Source: Variovorax terrae
GTDB taxonomy: Bacteria; Pseudomonadota; Gammaproteobacteria; Burkholderiales; Burkholderiaceae_C
Reading direction: 5' to 3'
Assembly: GCF_022809125.1 (NCBI RefSeq)
Contig: NZ_JALGBI010000001.1
Coordinates: 2,790,001 to 2,854,000 of the forward strand
DNA length: 64,000 bases
Below the pieces are notes generated by a model. The model worked only from the letters and a program-made list of their open reading frames with translations. It was not told where the DNA came from and did no database searches. Position numbers and translations under genes: made by a program. This document shows positions 9,858-17,276 of the stretch, one piece after another; the first letter of the stretch is position 1, and every line of letters starts with the position of its first letter.

Positions 9858-10072
9858 GGTTGCGCGTCTCGTTGTTTTGCCGCGAGGAATGATTCGAGTG
9901 TGGATTGCCGCCAGCCCTGGGTGCATTGCGAAAGGCGGATGCACGGCGGCAGAACTCCAGAGGCTTCCCACTTGCGCAGCGTCGTGCGCGAGATGCCACC
10001 AAGGAACTTCGCTCGTGCAACGGCGCGCGGAATGAATGGGTCGATGTGCGTTTCTGTTTTGACCATGGGCAT
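9854..10072 (-). CDS. AlpA-like HTH regulator (distal copy)
   Basis: A protein of about 72 residues with the AlpA/MerR-type fold: FLGGISRTTLRKWEASG is the helix-turn-helix, and IRLSQCTQGWRQSTLESFL is the wing and trailing helix. AlpA proteins activate excision or early promoters in P4-like satellites and phage-inducible islands. The start is uncertain: ATG 10072, ATG 10066, or a GTG at 10147, none with a strong ribosome site. It heads the unit AlpA - 74-aa protein - transglycosylase - giant protein through overlapping stops and starts, which is unusual because AlpA is normally next to rep or int. Confidence 0.7.
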   Translation of the reverse strand: MPMVKTETHIDPFIPRAVARAKFLGGISRTTLRKWEASGVLPPCIRLSQCTQGWRQSTLESFLAAKQRDAQP

Positions 10073-10290
10073 GATGTTCGGTTGGATGGGGCCGCTTACC
10101 TGCACCCCTTCGGCAACTGTCGCAGCGGTGTGCGCTGTTACGTGCACCCCGGCTCACTATCGCCCGCCCTCGCACACTTACGCGCACCCCTCGCACAACG
10201 ACAGCCCCCTGAGGTGACTCATGCACCAGCGGGAGCGCATAGGGGGCGGGGGTGGTCCGCCTGAACCGTCCGCAATGGCACGGCTTAAAC

Positions 10291-10317
10291 TTGACGGCCG
10301 TATCGTTTCCGCGTCAA
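10291..10317. promoter_or_regulatory. Inverted repeat TTGACG...CGTCAA before the HEPN-like gene
   Basis: TTGACG (10291-10296) and CGTCAA (10312-10317) are inverted with 15 bases between them, ending 19 bases before the ATG. The left arm could also serve as a -35 box, but no convincing -10 follows. It may be an operator for the plus-strand gene. Confidence 0.3.
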
Positions 10318-10336
10318 CAACTTTTGAGGTGGCTGG

Positions 10337-10990
10337 ATGTCCGTTGAGCAATCGGTTTTAGACAGAGCACACGCGTTGATCGAGCGCGGCAAAGTAATCG
10401 GCGCCTCAACGCCGCAATACCTGGACCATTCGGGCCGCCAGATGATCCAAGAGTGCTCAGGGTGGATTGCTTCAGCAACGAATTTGATTAAGGTCATCTA
10501 TCCGGACCCGACGTCGTCGTATCAGCAAATGGCCATCTTTGCTCTCGCAACCAACGGTGAGGCCGACAAAGTGGGGAAGCTCACGGCAATTTTGGTCGCC
10601 TTACTCATTGACGTAAAAGCAGGAGTTGTGAACAAGGTTGCGGACGCTGTTCGGGCTGAGGTCTTTGACGACTTTCTCGATCAGGCTGAGCACTACCTCC
10701 AAGGGAACAAGACAGCCCAGGCTGGAGTCATTGCCGGCGTGGTGTTTGAGGACACGATTCGGAAGGCATGCGAAAAGAGGCAGATCCCGCAAAAAGGAGT
10801 GGAACTTGAACAGTTGATTTCCACACTCGTTAAGACTGGCGTGTTGATTGAAATCAAAGCTAAGCGTGCCCGTGCAGCCGCTGGCGTAAGGACGAAAGCT
10901 ACACACGCTCAGTGGGATGAGTTCGGCCGTGATGATGTGGCCGCCGCCATAAAGCTTACGCGCGAGTTGATCGACAGTCTTTTGATTTGA
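10337..10990 (+). CDS. HEPN-like protein, possible anti-phage cargo gene
   Basis: A 217-residue protein with good ribosome site GAGGTG 6 bases before ATG. It is mostly helical. The C-terminus carries RTKATH (residues 185-190), an Rx4H motif of HEPN ribonucleases, followed by AQWDEFGRDDV, as in Abi/Swt1-type C-terminal domains. HEPN proteins act in abortive infection and toxin-antitoxin systems, so an RNase or RNA-binding role is plausible, but the central region is unfamiliar. It is the only well supported plus-strand gene between the satellite's replication and transglycosylase parts, and it is visibly AT-richer than its neighbours, both signs of a separately acquired cargo gene. No partner gene (MNT or other antitoxin) is next to it. 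Confidence 0.6.
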   Translation: MSVEQSVLDRAHALIERGKVIGASTPQYLDHSGRQMIQECSGWIASATNLIKVIYPDPTSSYQQMAIFALATNGEADKVGKLTAILVALLIDVKAGVVNKVADAVRAEVFDDFLDQAEHYLQGNKTAQAGVIAGVVFEDTIRKACEKRQIPQKGVELEQLISTLVKTGVLIEIKAKRARAAAGVRTKATHAQWDEFGRDDVAAAIKLTRELIDSLLI

Positions 10991-11115
10991 GCCTGTCAAG
11001 CGGACGTGCCTCACTCCTCCACGGGCGGCCATGGCAACGCCCAATCTGCCGCCGGTGGAGCACTACCTGCACCAGGCCGAGGACCCCACGCGGCTGGTGA
11101 AGCTGCCTATCGACA

Positions 11116-11610
11116 CTACTGCTTGAGCCCTTGAACGAGGCCGAGCACCATGCGCTCGCCGTGCTCGATAGCGAAGCCAATGGCGCGATCGCGCTGGGCG
11201 AACTGGTTGGCGGCGAAGGGCGACCCCTCCCCACCGACGTGCTGCACGTCACCTTGCCTTGGCGGCTCAAGCTTTTTGATCTCGAGCCGCCCCTGCCACT
11301 TCATCGTCCCGATGTCGTACAGGGCATGGGCACGCAGCCGGTAGCCCTCGAATTTTTTCTGTGCGTATTGAGCTGGCACTGTGACCTCGCCTCGACTGAT
11401 GGGCAATACGAGGTCTTCCGCGGCTTGCTTCGCTGCTCGCTCGGACGCGTGCAGACCTGGAGCATCGAAGCGCTGAGCGAACCTACTGTATCGCCCGTCC
11501 TCGCCGCGGCGCCGGGCCACGACAAAGCCTACGAACCGCGCACCCGCAGCTGGCTCCACGCAGGTTCGCAAATCTGCCAGCAGCGGTGCTGGCGGGTTGA
11601 CATCGTCCAT
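11116..11610 (-). CDS. Unknown element protein, 164 aa
   Basis: The start ATG 11610 (MDDVNPPAPLLADL) has an AAGGGG ribosome site 5 bases upstream, which favours it over a longer frame from 11688. The sequence is acidic/basic mixed and looks coding (KFEGYRLRAHALYDIG, FAIEHGERMVLGL), with no transmembrane segment or known motif. It is divergent from the gene at 11706, with a palindromic operator-like site between them. I do not recognise the family, and no function is proposed. Confidence 0.55.
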   Translation of the reverse strand: MDDVNPPAPLLADLRTCVEPAAGARFVGFVVARRRGEDGRYSRFAQRFDAPGLHASERAAKQAAEDLVLPISRGEVTVPAQYAQKKFEGYRLRAHALYDIGTMKWQGRLEIKKLEPPRQGDVQHVGGEGSPFAANQFAQRDRAIGFAIEHGERMVLGLVQGLKQ

Positions 11611-11674
11611 ACATCCCCTTTCGAGTGTGCACACCGCAGTCTCCTGCAGTAAAGGCCTGCCGATTGTCGTAGTG

Positions 11675-11694
11675 TACTGGGTATACATCCAGTA
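11675..11694. promoter_or_regulatory. Inverted repeat between divergent small genes
   Basis: TACTGG and CCAGTA are separated by GTATACAT, which itself contains the self-complementary GTATAC. It lies between the minus-strand gene starting at 11610 and the plus-strand frame at 11706. The symmetry suggests a repressor operator covering two divergent promoters. Confidence 0.4.
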
Positions 11695-11705
11695 TCCTTC
11701 CGTCG

Positions 11706-12080
11706 ATGGAAAAAGTGTTGATCTGGGACATGATGCGGGCGCGCCAAGGGGGCAAAACAGTGCCCAGGTGGCAGGCGGGGCGCCTACGGGCGGTCCGCGG
11801 CATCCTGAGGATCGGCACGTTGAACTCCATGTCTCTGTGCCGGCCCAGCTTGACTGCTAGGTTTGAGTGCACGCCCCCGCTCACCGAGCATGACGATCCT
11901 GCGCCGCTGGAGGACGCTCACGTCATCTTTTGCGATGAAAACCGGATGGTGATCACTGGCGTGGAAGTCGTCGAGGGATTTGCTGAAAACGACGAGCTGC
12001 GGTACGGCCATACGTGGGTGCTACACCTCTACGATGGCCCTGAGCCCGTGGGCACGCGGGGCCCGCCGCTGCCGCAATGA
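11706..12080 (+). CDS. Unknown element protein, up to 124 aa
   Basis: The C-terminal two thirds look coding (EDAHVIFCDENRMVITGVEV, ENDELRYGHTWVLHLYDG). The N-terminus is doubtful: ATG 11706 has no clear ribosome site, and an internal ATG near 11829 is possible. It resembles small unnamed proteins of phages and islands that carry a short beta-rich domain, but I cannot name a family. It is transcribed away from the gene at 11116-11610 and converges on the gene at 12107-12322. Confidence 0.4.
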   Translation: MEKVLIWDMMRARQGGKTVPRWQAGRLRAVRGILRIGTLNSMSLCRPSLTARFECTPPLTEHDDPAPLEDAHVIFCDENRMVITGVEVVEGFAENDELRYGHTWVLHLYDGPEPVGTRGPPLPQ

Positions 12081-12106
12081 AAGTCGCGCCCCCGCGCGAT
12101 CTACCC

Positions 12107-12322
12107 TCACTCCTCCAAAGGTGGCGCTTGGAAAAACTCCGAATGCAGCAGCTTCACACGTGCTGTCACCGCCTCGATCGCCTTCACCCTGGCCATCGGG
12201 TCGCCGTCAATCGGTGTATTGGCGGCGCGCACCAGGGCCGCCCTTGCGTCCGGTGGCAGAAATGAACAAACCGGAGGGTTGGGTGTACGGATCACGGGAA
12301 TGTCGTCGAGAGCTACAGGCAT
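12107..12322 (-). CDS. Small unknown element protein, 71 aa
   Basis: ATG 12322 follows a near-perfect AAAGGAGG ribosome site, strong evidence of translation. The product is soluble with a helical C-terminal half (RVKAIEAVTARVKLLHSEFF). No family is recognised. It is the first gene downstream (on the minus strand) of the repeat-rich noncoding region 12323-12708, whose promoter probably drives it. Confidence 0.6.
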   Translation of the reverse strand: MPVALDDIPVIRTPNPPVCSFLPPDARAALVRAANTPIDGDPMARVKAIEAVTARVKLLHSEFFQAPPLEE

Positions 12323-12443
12323 GGAAAGTGCCTCCTTTTAGGTGTACGGATTGAACTGTCGTGCGTGGACCGGGCGTTATGCACACCCCTCTCGAGGGGC
12401 TCACGCGCGATGCTTGCGGAAACTCAGCGGTGATCGAGCCGGC

Positions 12444-12478
12444 GCCTCGCGTGCGCGTGTACGCGCGCCCGGGCGATG
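12444..12478 (+). repeat. 35-bp GC-rich repeat, copy A
   Basis: Copy A of a direct repeat that begins GCCTCGCG and ends GCGCGCCCGGGCGATG. It matches copy B (12659-12693) at 29 of 35 positions by hand alignment. The inner part is nearly palindromic. It lies in the 386-bp noncoding region between the genes at 12107-12322 and 12709-12930, which holds nothing else I can support. Confidence 0.65.
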
Positions 12479-12658
12479 TGTCAGAAAACCAGCTATCAGT
12501 GTCAAATTTGCGCGCCGCACTAGGCTCGGTGAACGACGGAAAACTGCAGTGCTTGTCAGGTGTCAGTTTTGTGCACGACGTGTCGCCATCGAGTACGCTC
12601 CTCGCGTGCGTATGCGAGCGCGCGTAATGCGTACTGTTCGGTAAACGGCGAAGCTCAA

Positions 12659-12693
12659 GCCTCGCGCGCGTGCACGCGCGCGCCCGGGCGATG
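12659..12693 (+). repeat. 35-bp GC-rich repeat, copy B
   Basis: Copy B of the same repeat, 215 bases downstream. Its core GCGCGCGTGCACGCGCGC is an exact palindrome. The conserved end CCCGGGCGATG is shared with copy A. Confidence 0.65.
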
Positions 12694-12708
12694 GCATCGG
12701 AAATGCGA

Positions 12709-12930
12709 TCAGGCCAGGTCACACGGCTCCTCAGGCGGGCGAAACACTCGCGGAAGGCCCTCGCGCACCATGAAGGTCTCGACCTCTGCTCGGCTCTTGC
12801 CAGCCGTCAACATTTCGCGCGCTTGCTTTTGAAGGTCAGCACGCACCGCGGCAAAGGCTTGCGTCACCAAGGCCTGCGCCGTGCGGTTGATGGCTTTGGT
12901 CAACTCTGGCCCAAACGTAATTTTTTGCAT
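12709..12930 (-). CDS. Small unknown element protein, 73 aa
   Basis: ATG 12930 (MQKITFGPELTKAINRT) has AGGA six bases upstream and is preferred; ATG 12984 would add 18 residues (MSEFQPANDNRF...). The protein is helical (ALVTQAFAAVRADLQKQARE) with a proline-rich C-terminus. It follows the RepA-like gene and the large hairpin at 12987-13045. The family is unknown; small helical proteins next to rep genes are sometimes replication accessory or regulatory factors, which is only a guess here. Confidence 0.55.
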   Translation of the reverse strand: MQKITFGPELTKAINRTAQALVTQAFAAVRADLQKQAREMLTAGKSRAEVETFMVREGLPRVFRPPEEPCDLA

Positions 12931-12986
12931 GTTCGTTCCTGTGGGTATGAATCTGTTGTCATTTGCAGGTTGGAATTCGGACATGT

Positions 12987-13045
12987 TGTCTGCCTGTCGT
13001 GTCCGATGTGTCCGCTCACTGGAGACGGACACGACAAGGCAGACA
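12987..13045. repeat. 19/20-bp inverted repeat after the RepA-like gene
   Basis: The arms 12987-13005 and 13026-13045 are exact complements apart from one extra base, around a 20-base loop. The hexamer TGTCCG or its complement occurs four times in about 90 bases, and GTGTCCGATGT recurs at about 13075 inside the end of the RepA-like gene. No T-run follows on the minus strand. It could be an origin or iteron cluster, or an RNA hairpin near the start of the next gene. Confidence 0.6.
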
Positions 13046-13059
13046 GACACGCCCTCTTT

Positions 13060-14370
13060 CTACGAAAGGGGGTGGTGTCCGATGTCTGAAGCTGGGAGGT
13101 CGACACCTTCAGCGAGCGCGATCAGCCCATCCGCTTGCTCCGCAATGACGCCTTCATCTTTGAGGTTTTGGAGTCCGCGCAAAAAATTGCGCGCTGCGGT
13201 GGCCGGGTTTTTCCCTGCGTTGGCACCGTGGGCGAGGAAGTGCCTTTTCAGCGTGTCCTTGCCACACGGCCCGGCGCTGGTGAGAACGGTGAGAACAACG
13301 GCAGCCGACGTATCCTTATCGGCGCCGGCGACGGCGCGCACCTTGTGCGACTGCTCGCCGTCGGTGACCACTAGGCTGGTGAGCGGCCGGCCCAGCGCAT
13401 CGGTGAACCCATCGAGCGCGACCGGCTTCATGTCCAGGTGGATCGGCGCGAAGGGGATGCCCCCCTTCATCTTTGCGCACTTGACTGTCACCGAGTAGCC
13501 GTCGCCCGGCCTGTCCACCTCGATCATGGTGTCGCTGTCGCCTTCTTTGGCCAAGCTGCCCATGTAGCTGTCGCCCGACTTTGTGGTGTGGTCCACGACT
13601 AGGACCGTCACGGTCCCGCCTAGCGCGGTCGCCTTGTCCTGAAGATCGCGCAGGGTCTTGATGTACCGTGAGACTGTGCCCTTGGCATCGTCGGCGCTGG
13701 TCTGGCTGTACGTGTCGACGACGAGAAACACATTTGTCGCGAACTGCCCCCAGTGGGCACAATTTTCGTAAGCGAGGGTAATCGCCTCGTCCCATGCGTT
13801 GTAACGCGGCCGGCCAACCTTCTCGATGAAATCATAGGCATCGTCGAAAGTGACCTCGTCCGCCTCAAGTTCATCGACGTGCGCAATCTCATCTGGGGTG
13901 AGGTACTTCCGGCCGAGGTCACCGCTCACGCCATGCATTTCCGGAAACGGCAGACCGCCCAGAGGGCCGCCTGCGGCACCGTTGACGTAGCCGAGCAGTG
14001 AGGCAAGCCCGTGAGCTTCATCTAGCCGTGGACGGCATTGAACGATCGCCAGGGGCCCGGTGTCGCCCGCAGCCAAGTCAATAGCGGCTCTCCGCACGTG
14101 GATGTCGTTGCCACCCTCCGCTGCGAGGTAGACCACGACCGCCTGATCTGTCTCACGCCCGTGCCACGCTCGGCCGCCCGCCACGCAGGAGGCCATGTCC
14201 AAGGCAAGAAACGTTTTGAACGAACCGGGGGCGGCCACCATCCAGTTGATCGAGCCTGCGGGAACGATGCCGTCGACAAGCCACTTGGTCTCGCCAACGC
14301 GTTTCAGCGCAGCCAAGGGGCTCCAGGCGCCCAGCCCGGCCCATTTCTCGGTGAGGGTAGGGGTGAGCAT
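13060..14370 (-). CDS. RepA-like AAA ATPase / replicative helicase
   Basis: A 436-residue protein of the AAA_25/RepA type. The Walker A-like loop APGSFKTFLALD lies near residue 47; NVFLVVDTYSQTSADD near 225 fits the Walker B/DnaB-like strand, and TVLVVDHTTKSGDS is the following conserved strand with His. The C-terminal third looks like a winged-helix region. Such proteins unwind the origin of phages, satellites and plasmids. ATG 14370 shares one base with the AlpA stop (TGATG); a GTG three bases upstream is possible. Translational coupling with AlpA and the hairpin directly downstream support a replication module. Confidence 0.8.
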   Translation of the reverse strand: MLTPTLTEKWAGLGAWSPLAALKRVGETKWLVDGIVPAGSINWMVAAPGSFKTFLALDMASCVAGGRAWHGRETDQAVVVYLAAEGGNDIHVRRAAIDLAAGDTGPLAIVQCRPRLDEAHGLASLLGYVNGAAGGPLGGLPFPEMHGVSGDLGRKYLTPDEIAHVDELEADEVTFDDAYDFIEKVGRPRYNAWDEAITLAYENCAHWGQFATNVFLVVDTYSQTSADDAKGTVSRYIKTLRDLQDKATALGGTVTVLVVDHTTKSGDSYMGSLAKEGDSDTMIEVDRPGDGYSVTVKCAKMKGGIPFAPIHLDMKPVALDGFTDALGRPLTSLVVTDGEQSHKVRAVAGADKDTSAAVVLTVLTSAGPCGKDTLKRHFLAHGANAGKNPATAARNFLRGLQNLKDEGVIAEQADGLIALAEGVDLPASDIGHHPLS

Positions 14371-14612
14371 CACGCCACCTCCTGCGTGCGCTTTTCGTGG
14401 AGCGCTGTGACGAGGATGCGTAGCTCCTCGTTCGACTTGCCCGCGATGCGTGCGGCGTTGATCGAGCGCACTTCACTCGATGGCCATCCCACCGACCGCG
14501 GCCCGATGTGCACGGGCTTCGTGAACGTGCCGGCGGCGACGGCGTTGTAGATGCTGGTGCGGCTACGGTACCCCGTCTCCGCCTGCACGGCCGACATTCT
14601 GAGTATGGACAT
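14370..14612 (-). CDS. alpA: AlpA family transcriptional regulator (proximal copy)
   Basis: An 80-residue AlpA-type protein: the HTH is in MSAVQAETGYRSRTSIYNAV, followed by FTKPVHIGPRSVGWPSSEV, the typical wing with the GW pair. The start ATG 14612 has AGGAG nine bases upstream. AlpA activates excision and early genes in P4-like and inducible-island elements. It overlaps the RepA-like gene, forming a regulator-replication unit usual for satellites. Confidence 0.8.
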   Translation of the reverse strand: MSILRMSAVQAETGYRSRTSIYNAVAAGTFTKPVHIGPRSVGWPSSEVRSINAARIAGKSNEELRILVTALHEKRTQEVA

Positions 14613-14720
14613 TCTTGGTCACTCCTGTACGTCCTTGGACGCTGTTGCAATGGAGTGAATGTCGTGGCGACAGGGAGTAAGCGCACTGCAATTGCCCCGT
14701 TGCCGAGTGCAATTGCAGAA

Positions 14721-15386
14721 TCAATCGGCGCGCAGGCTCTGCTTAGCTTTGCCGAATTTCTCAGCAAGGGTGCGAGTGGAGATGCCTTGCTTGTCCGGGT
14801 AGTTGTTCACCATCTCCGCGATGACCGCGGCCTCGCTGTCACGCCCTGGGCGGGGGCTCAGGACCATCTCCAGCAGGACCGCGATGGTGTTCAGGTAGGT
14901 GGTGTGCTGGCGGGGGCCCAGGTCCTTTGCGGCTACCGGGGCCGGCGCGGCCAGCCCGATGAAGTCGGCTGGCATCACCCAGTCCATCGCCCGCGCCCAC
15001 CGGATAAAGTCCACCACGCGCACTACCGCGGCGGGCCCGAGCGCGGCCGCGTCGACTGCGGTCAGCGCGCCCAGTGGTGCGGTGTTCATCACAGCCACGC
15101 GCAGCCTGTGGTTAGCTTCGTCCACGCGTGCATCCTCCATCAGGCCGTCGGCCAAGAACTCATTGAGCTCCTCGGCCGTCATAGAAGGATCGAGCGCGTT
15201 CCAGTCGTTGACCTGCGCGACGTACAGGGGCGACAGGCCGACTGACAGCGCGGCGAGCTGTCTCAAGGTCAGCGCCGGGAAGTTGCGCACCGCGGGCCAG
15301 ACGACCGGCGTTTCGAACATCGCGCGCATCCGCGCCAGGCGGTCCGCGCTTTGCCCTGTTATCTGAACATTTTCGGTTGGTGCCAT
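14721..15386 (-). CDS. Unknown element protein, 221 aa
   Basis: The protein starts three bases after the stop of the excisionase-like gene, so it is probably co-transcribed with it. The first half includes FPALTLRQLAALSVGLSPLYV; the end (EKFGKAKQSLRAD) looks like a short helical nucleic-acid-binding tail with ISTRTLAEKFGKA resembling an HTH. Proteins of this kind occur beside AlpA and integrase genes in betaproteobacterial islands, but I know no function. A regulatory role is inferred from place only. Confidence 0.6.
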   Translation of the reverse strand: MAPTENVQITGQSADRLARMRAMFETPVVWPAVRNFPALTLRQLAALSVGLSPLYVAQVNDWNALDPSMTAEELNEFLADGLMEDARVDEANHRLRVAVMNTAPLGALTAVDAAALGPAAVVRVVDFIRWARAMDWVMPADFIGLAAPAPVAAKDLGPRQHTTYLNTIAVLLEMVLSPRPGRDSEAAVIAEMVNNYPDKQGISTRTLAEKFGKAKQSLRAD

Positions 15387-15389
15387 GGC

Positions 15390-15632
15390 TCACCCCGCCC
15401 GGTGTGAGGGTGTGCGCTTTTGCTTGGGCGGTCCGCCCTCCTCGAGCGCGGCGAGCGCTTCGCGAACACGGGTGAGGTTGTACCGGATGGCACCGCCGAC
15501 CTTGTAAAACGGAATGAGCCGTTTTGTCCGGCGGTCCATACGAAGCCAGTGGACCGACAGGCTGATCGCTTTGGCGGCCTGTACTTCGTCGACGGCGATG
15601 GGGGCAGCTTCAACTGCAAATGCTTCGGGCAT
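15390..15632 (-). CDS. Excisionase-like HTH protein
   Basis: An 80-residue protein starting at ATG 15632 (MPEAFAVEAAPIAVDEVQAA), with AAGG eight bases upstream; a longer frame would need a TTG start. The segment AKAISLSVHWLRMDRRTKRL followed by IPFYKVGGAIRYNL is the HTH_17/MerR-like fold used by excisionases and AlpA relatives. It follows the integrase gene in the same direction, the normal place for a recombination directionality factor. A repressor role is also possible. Confidence 0.65.
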   Translation of the reverse strand: MPEAFAVEAAPIAVDEVQAAKAISLSVHWLRMDRRTKRLIPFYKVGGAIRYNLTRVREALAALEEGGPPKQKRTPSHRAG

Positions 15633-15867
15633 GGGAAGGCCTTTGTGGTTTGCGCTGAAAAAGATCAACGCTCAAAGGCCGACTCGCCACCCCAGCCGTT
15701 AGGCTGTTCTCAGAAACTGATCTGTACCTGGCCGGGACGTAGGCTATGCCCCGGCGGGTCCTCAAATCAATCAGGCATTGCTGCCCACAAGTTCCCTCCC
15801 GTGTGCTGGGTTGTCCAGGCGATCTCGGAAGGTGGCGTAGCTGGAATATAGCAAGGTTTCTAGAAAT

Positions 15868-17124
15868 TTATGCAGTCTTGCTGCTCTCTTCTATGAAATC
15901 TGCCACGGTTTGCCATGCGGCGCGAAGCTGATTTTCGCTTTTGCCTATGTAGCTGTTTGCCGTCACATCGCCCGCGGTGGCGTGGTTAAGCATGCGTTTG
16001 ACCGAGCTGGCGGACACGAGATCATCAGCAATGGATGCAAACGTGTGGCGCAGTTTGTGAGGCGTGATGCCTTTGACTTCGGCGACTAGATTTATCTTTG
16101 CGAGTACGTTCTTGGCAGTGCTGGTCTTGAAAACCTTTTGCCCCTGCTTTTTTCCCTCGCAATGGCGAGCCGCAATTGCAGCTGCCTGCTTCGACAGCAT
16201 GATGGTGTGGTTCGTTCGGTTCTTCGTGTCCTCAAGAAAAACACGGCCTTTGGCGAGGTCGACGTCTCGCACTAGCAGCCCGTCAGGGTCATGCTTAGTT
16301 CCGAAAAGCTCGCCGGGCCTGGTGCCCGTAAGCAGCTGGAAGCGCAAGGCGTCAGCCGTCACGTCACCGTCAAGGCTCGATGCGGCGGCCCACCACGCGC
16401 CCAGACTCTCGGGCGGAATGGGTGTGGGATTGCCCTTATTTTGTGGAATCGCGATCCGATCCCGACCCGCGGTGTCCTTGTCCAGCGGCGAGTCCGGGAT
16501 CTTGACTCCGTGCCACCGAAGGACGGCGCGCAGAACTTGCAACGCGTAAAGGCGTCCCCGCTCGCCGCGCGTTGCGGCCAAGCGCGTATTCAGCTCGCGG
16601 ATCTGCGTGGCAGTGATTTTGGTCAGCGGCTTTTGAGCCATCGTGTACAGGTAGCCATCCATGAAAGGCTCGCCGCTCTTGTTCGTCCCACCCTTCTTGA
16701 CCATGTCGAGATAGTCCGCCTTGGTGCGAGCCGAAAGCTGCAGCCCATCCTTGGCGCGCCGTTTGTCGCGCACGTAAACTTTGACAGCCTCGGCCAACGT
16801 GGTCGCCTCGGCCGGCGCCACTTTGCGAGCAGCCTTGGCGTCTACAACGCGATCCACACCCGACTGCAATTCGCTCGAGAACGTGATCTGGAGCTTGCGC
16901 GCCGTATCCGCCGAGATGGCCGCCGCGCCCACAGCGCGGCCGAGCGTGCGGCGCTTGTTTTTGCCGGCGATGTATCGCTCCATGATGTACGACTTGACGC
17001 CCGTGGCAGAGACCCGCAGCCCCAGCCCAGGTGTCTCTGGACACCACCAAAGCACCTCGCCCGCTGTTGGCAGTTTGACGCCACGCGCGACAGAGTCAGT
17101 CAGTTTTTTCTCAAGAAAGGCCAT
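15868..17124 (-). CDS. int: Tyrosine recombinase integrase (P4 type)
   Basis: A 418-residue site-specific recombinase. The N-terminal ~90 residues form the DUF4102 arm-binding domain (ETPGLGLRVSATGVKSYIM). The catalytic domain shows the conserved Arg in LLTGTRPGEL, HKLRHTFAS for the HxxR box, LNHATAGDV for the second His position, and Tyr in ANSYIGKSENQLR. ATG 17124 has GGAGGAG upstream. The gene is divergent from the attachment site and starts about 150 bases from it, as expected for integration into the 3' end of tRNA-Lys. Confidence 0.95.
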   Translation of the reverse strand: MAFLEKKLTDSVARGVKLPTAGEVLWWCPETPGLGLRVSATGVKSYIMERYIAGKNKRRTLGRAVGAAAISADTARKLQITFSSELQSGVDRVVDAKAARKVAPAEATTLAEAVKVYVRDKRRAKDGLQLSARTKADYLDMVKKGGTNKSGEPFMDGYLYTMAQKPLTKITATQIRELNTRLAATRGERGRLYALQVLRAVLRWHGVKIPDSPLDKDTAGRDRIAIPQNKGNPTPIPPESLGAWWAAASSLDGDVTADALRFQLLTGTRPGELFGTKHDPDGLLVRDVDLAKGRVFLEDTKNRTNHTIMLSKQAAAIAARHCEGKKQGQKVFKTSTAKNVLAKINLVAEVKGITPHKLRHTFASIADDLVSASSVKRMLNHATAGDVTANSYIGKSENQLRAAWQTVADFIEESSKTA

Positions 17125-17202
17125 GTTTGCTCCTCCGCCGCGCCTCCTTCGCGCTGATCGGCGAAGTGGCTGGCGTAGGAGTGAAGCTTACCGGTAATTA
17201 TC

Positions 17203-17219
17203 AAAACTTGCGAAAACTT
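17203..17219 (+). promoter_or_regulatory. Direct repeats AAAACTT, likely integrase arm sites
   Basis: Two copies of AAAACTT (17203-17209 and 17213-17219) lie ten bases apart, on the same helical face, between the integrase start and the tRNA core. Short direct repeats in this place are typical arm-type binding sites of tyrosine recombinases. Confidence 0.4.
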
Positions 17220-17276
17220 CAACAGGCTCCCGCTGAAGGACGAGAAAATCAACCAGCATCACCCGTGGAAAATTCT

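Noticed and set aside
10991..11115. Terminator for the HEPN-like gene
   Set aside because: I found no stem followed by a T-run in this gap.
11031..11126. Plus-strand frame of 31 codons (MATPNLPPVEHYLHQAEDPT...) after the HEPN-like gene
   Set aside because: It reads like the start of a protein, but it is short, lacks a clear ribosome site and overlaps the end of the opposite gene. It may be a decayed fragment.
12361..12627. Plus-strand frame of 88 codons in the repeat-rich stretch
   Set aside because: It includes the GC repeat and has no ribosome site or protein-like pattern; treated as noncoding.
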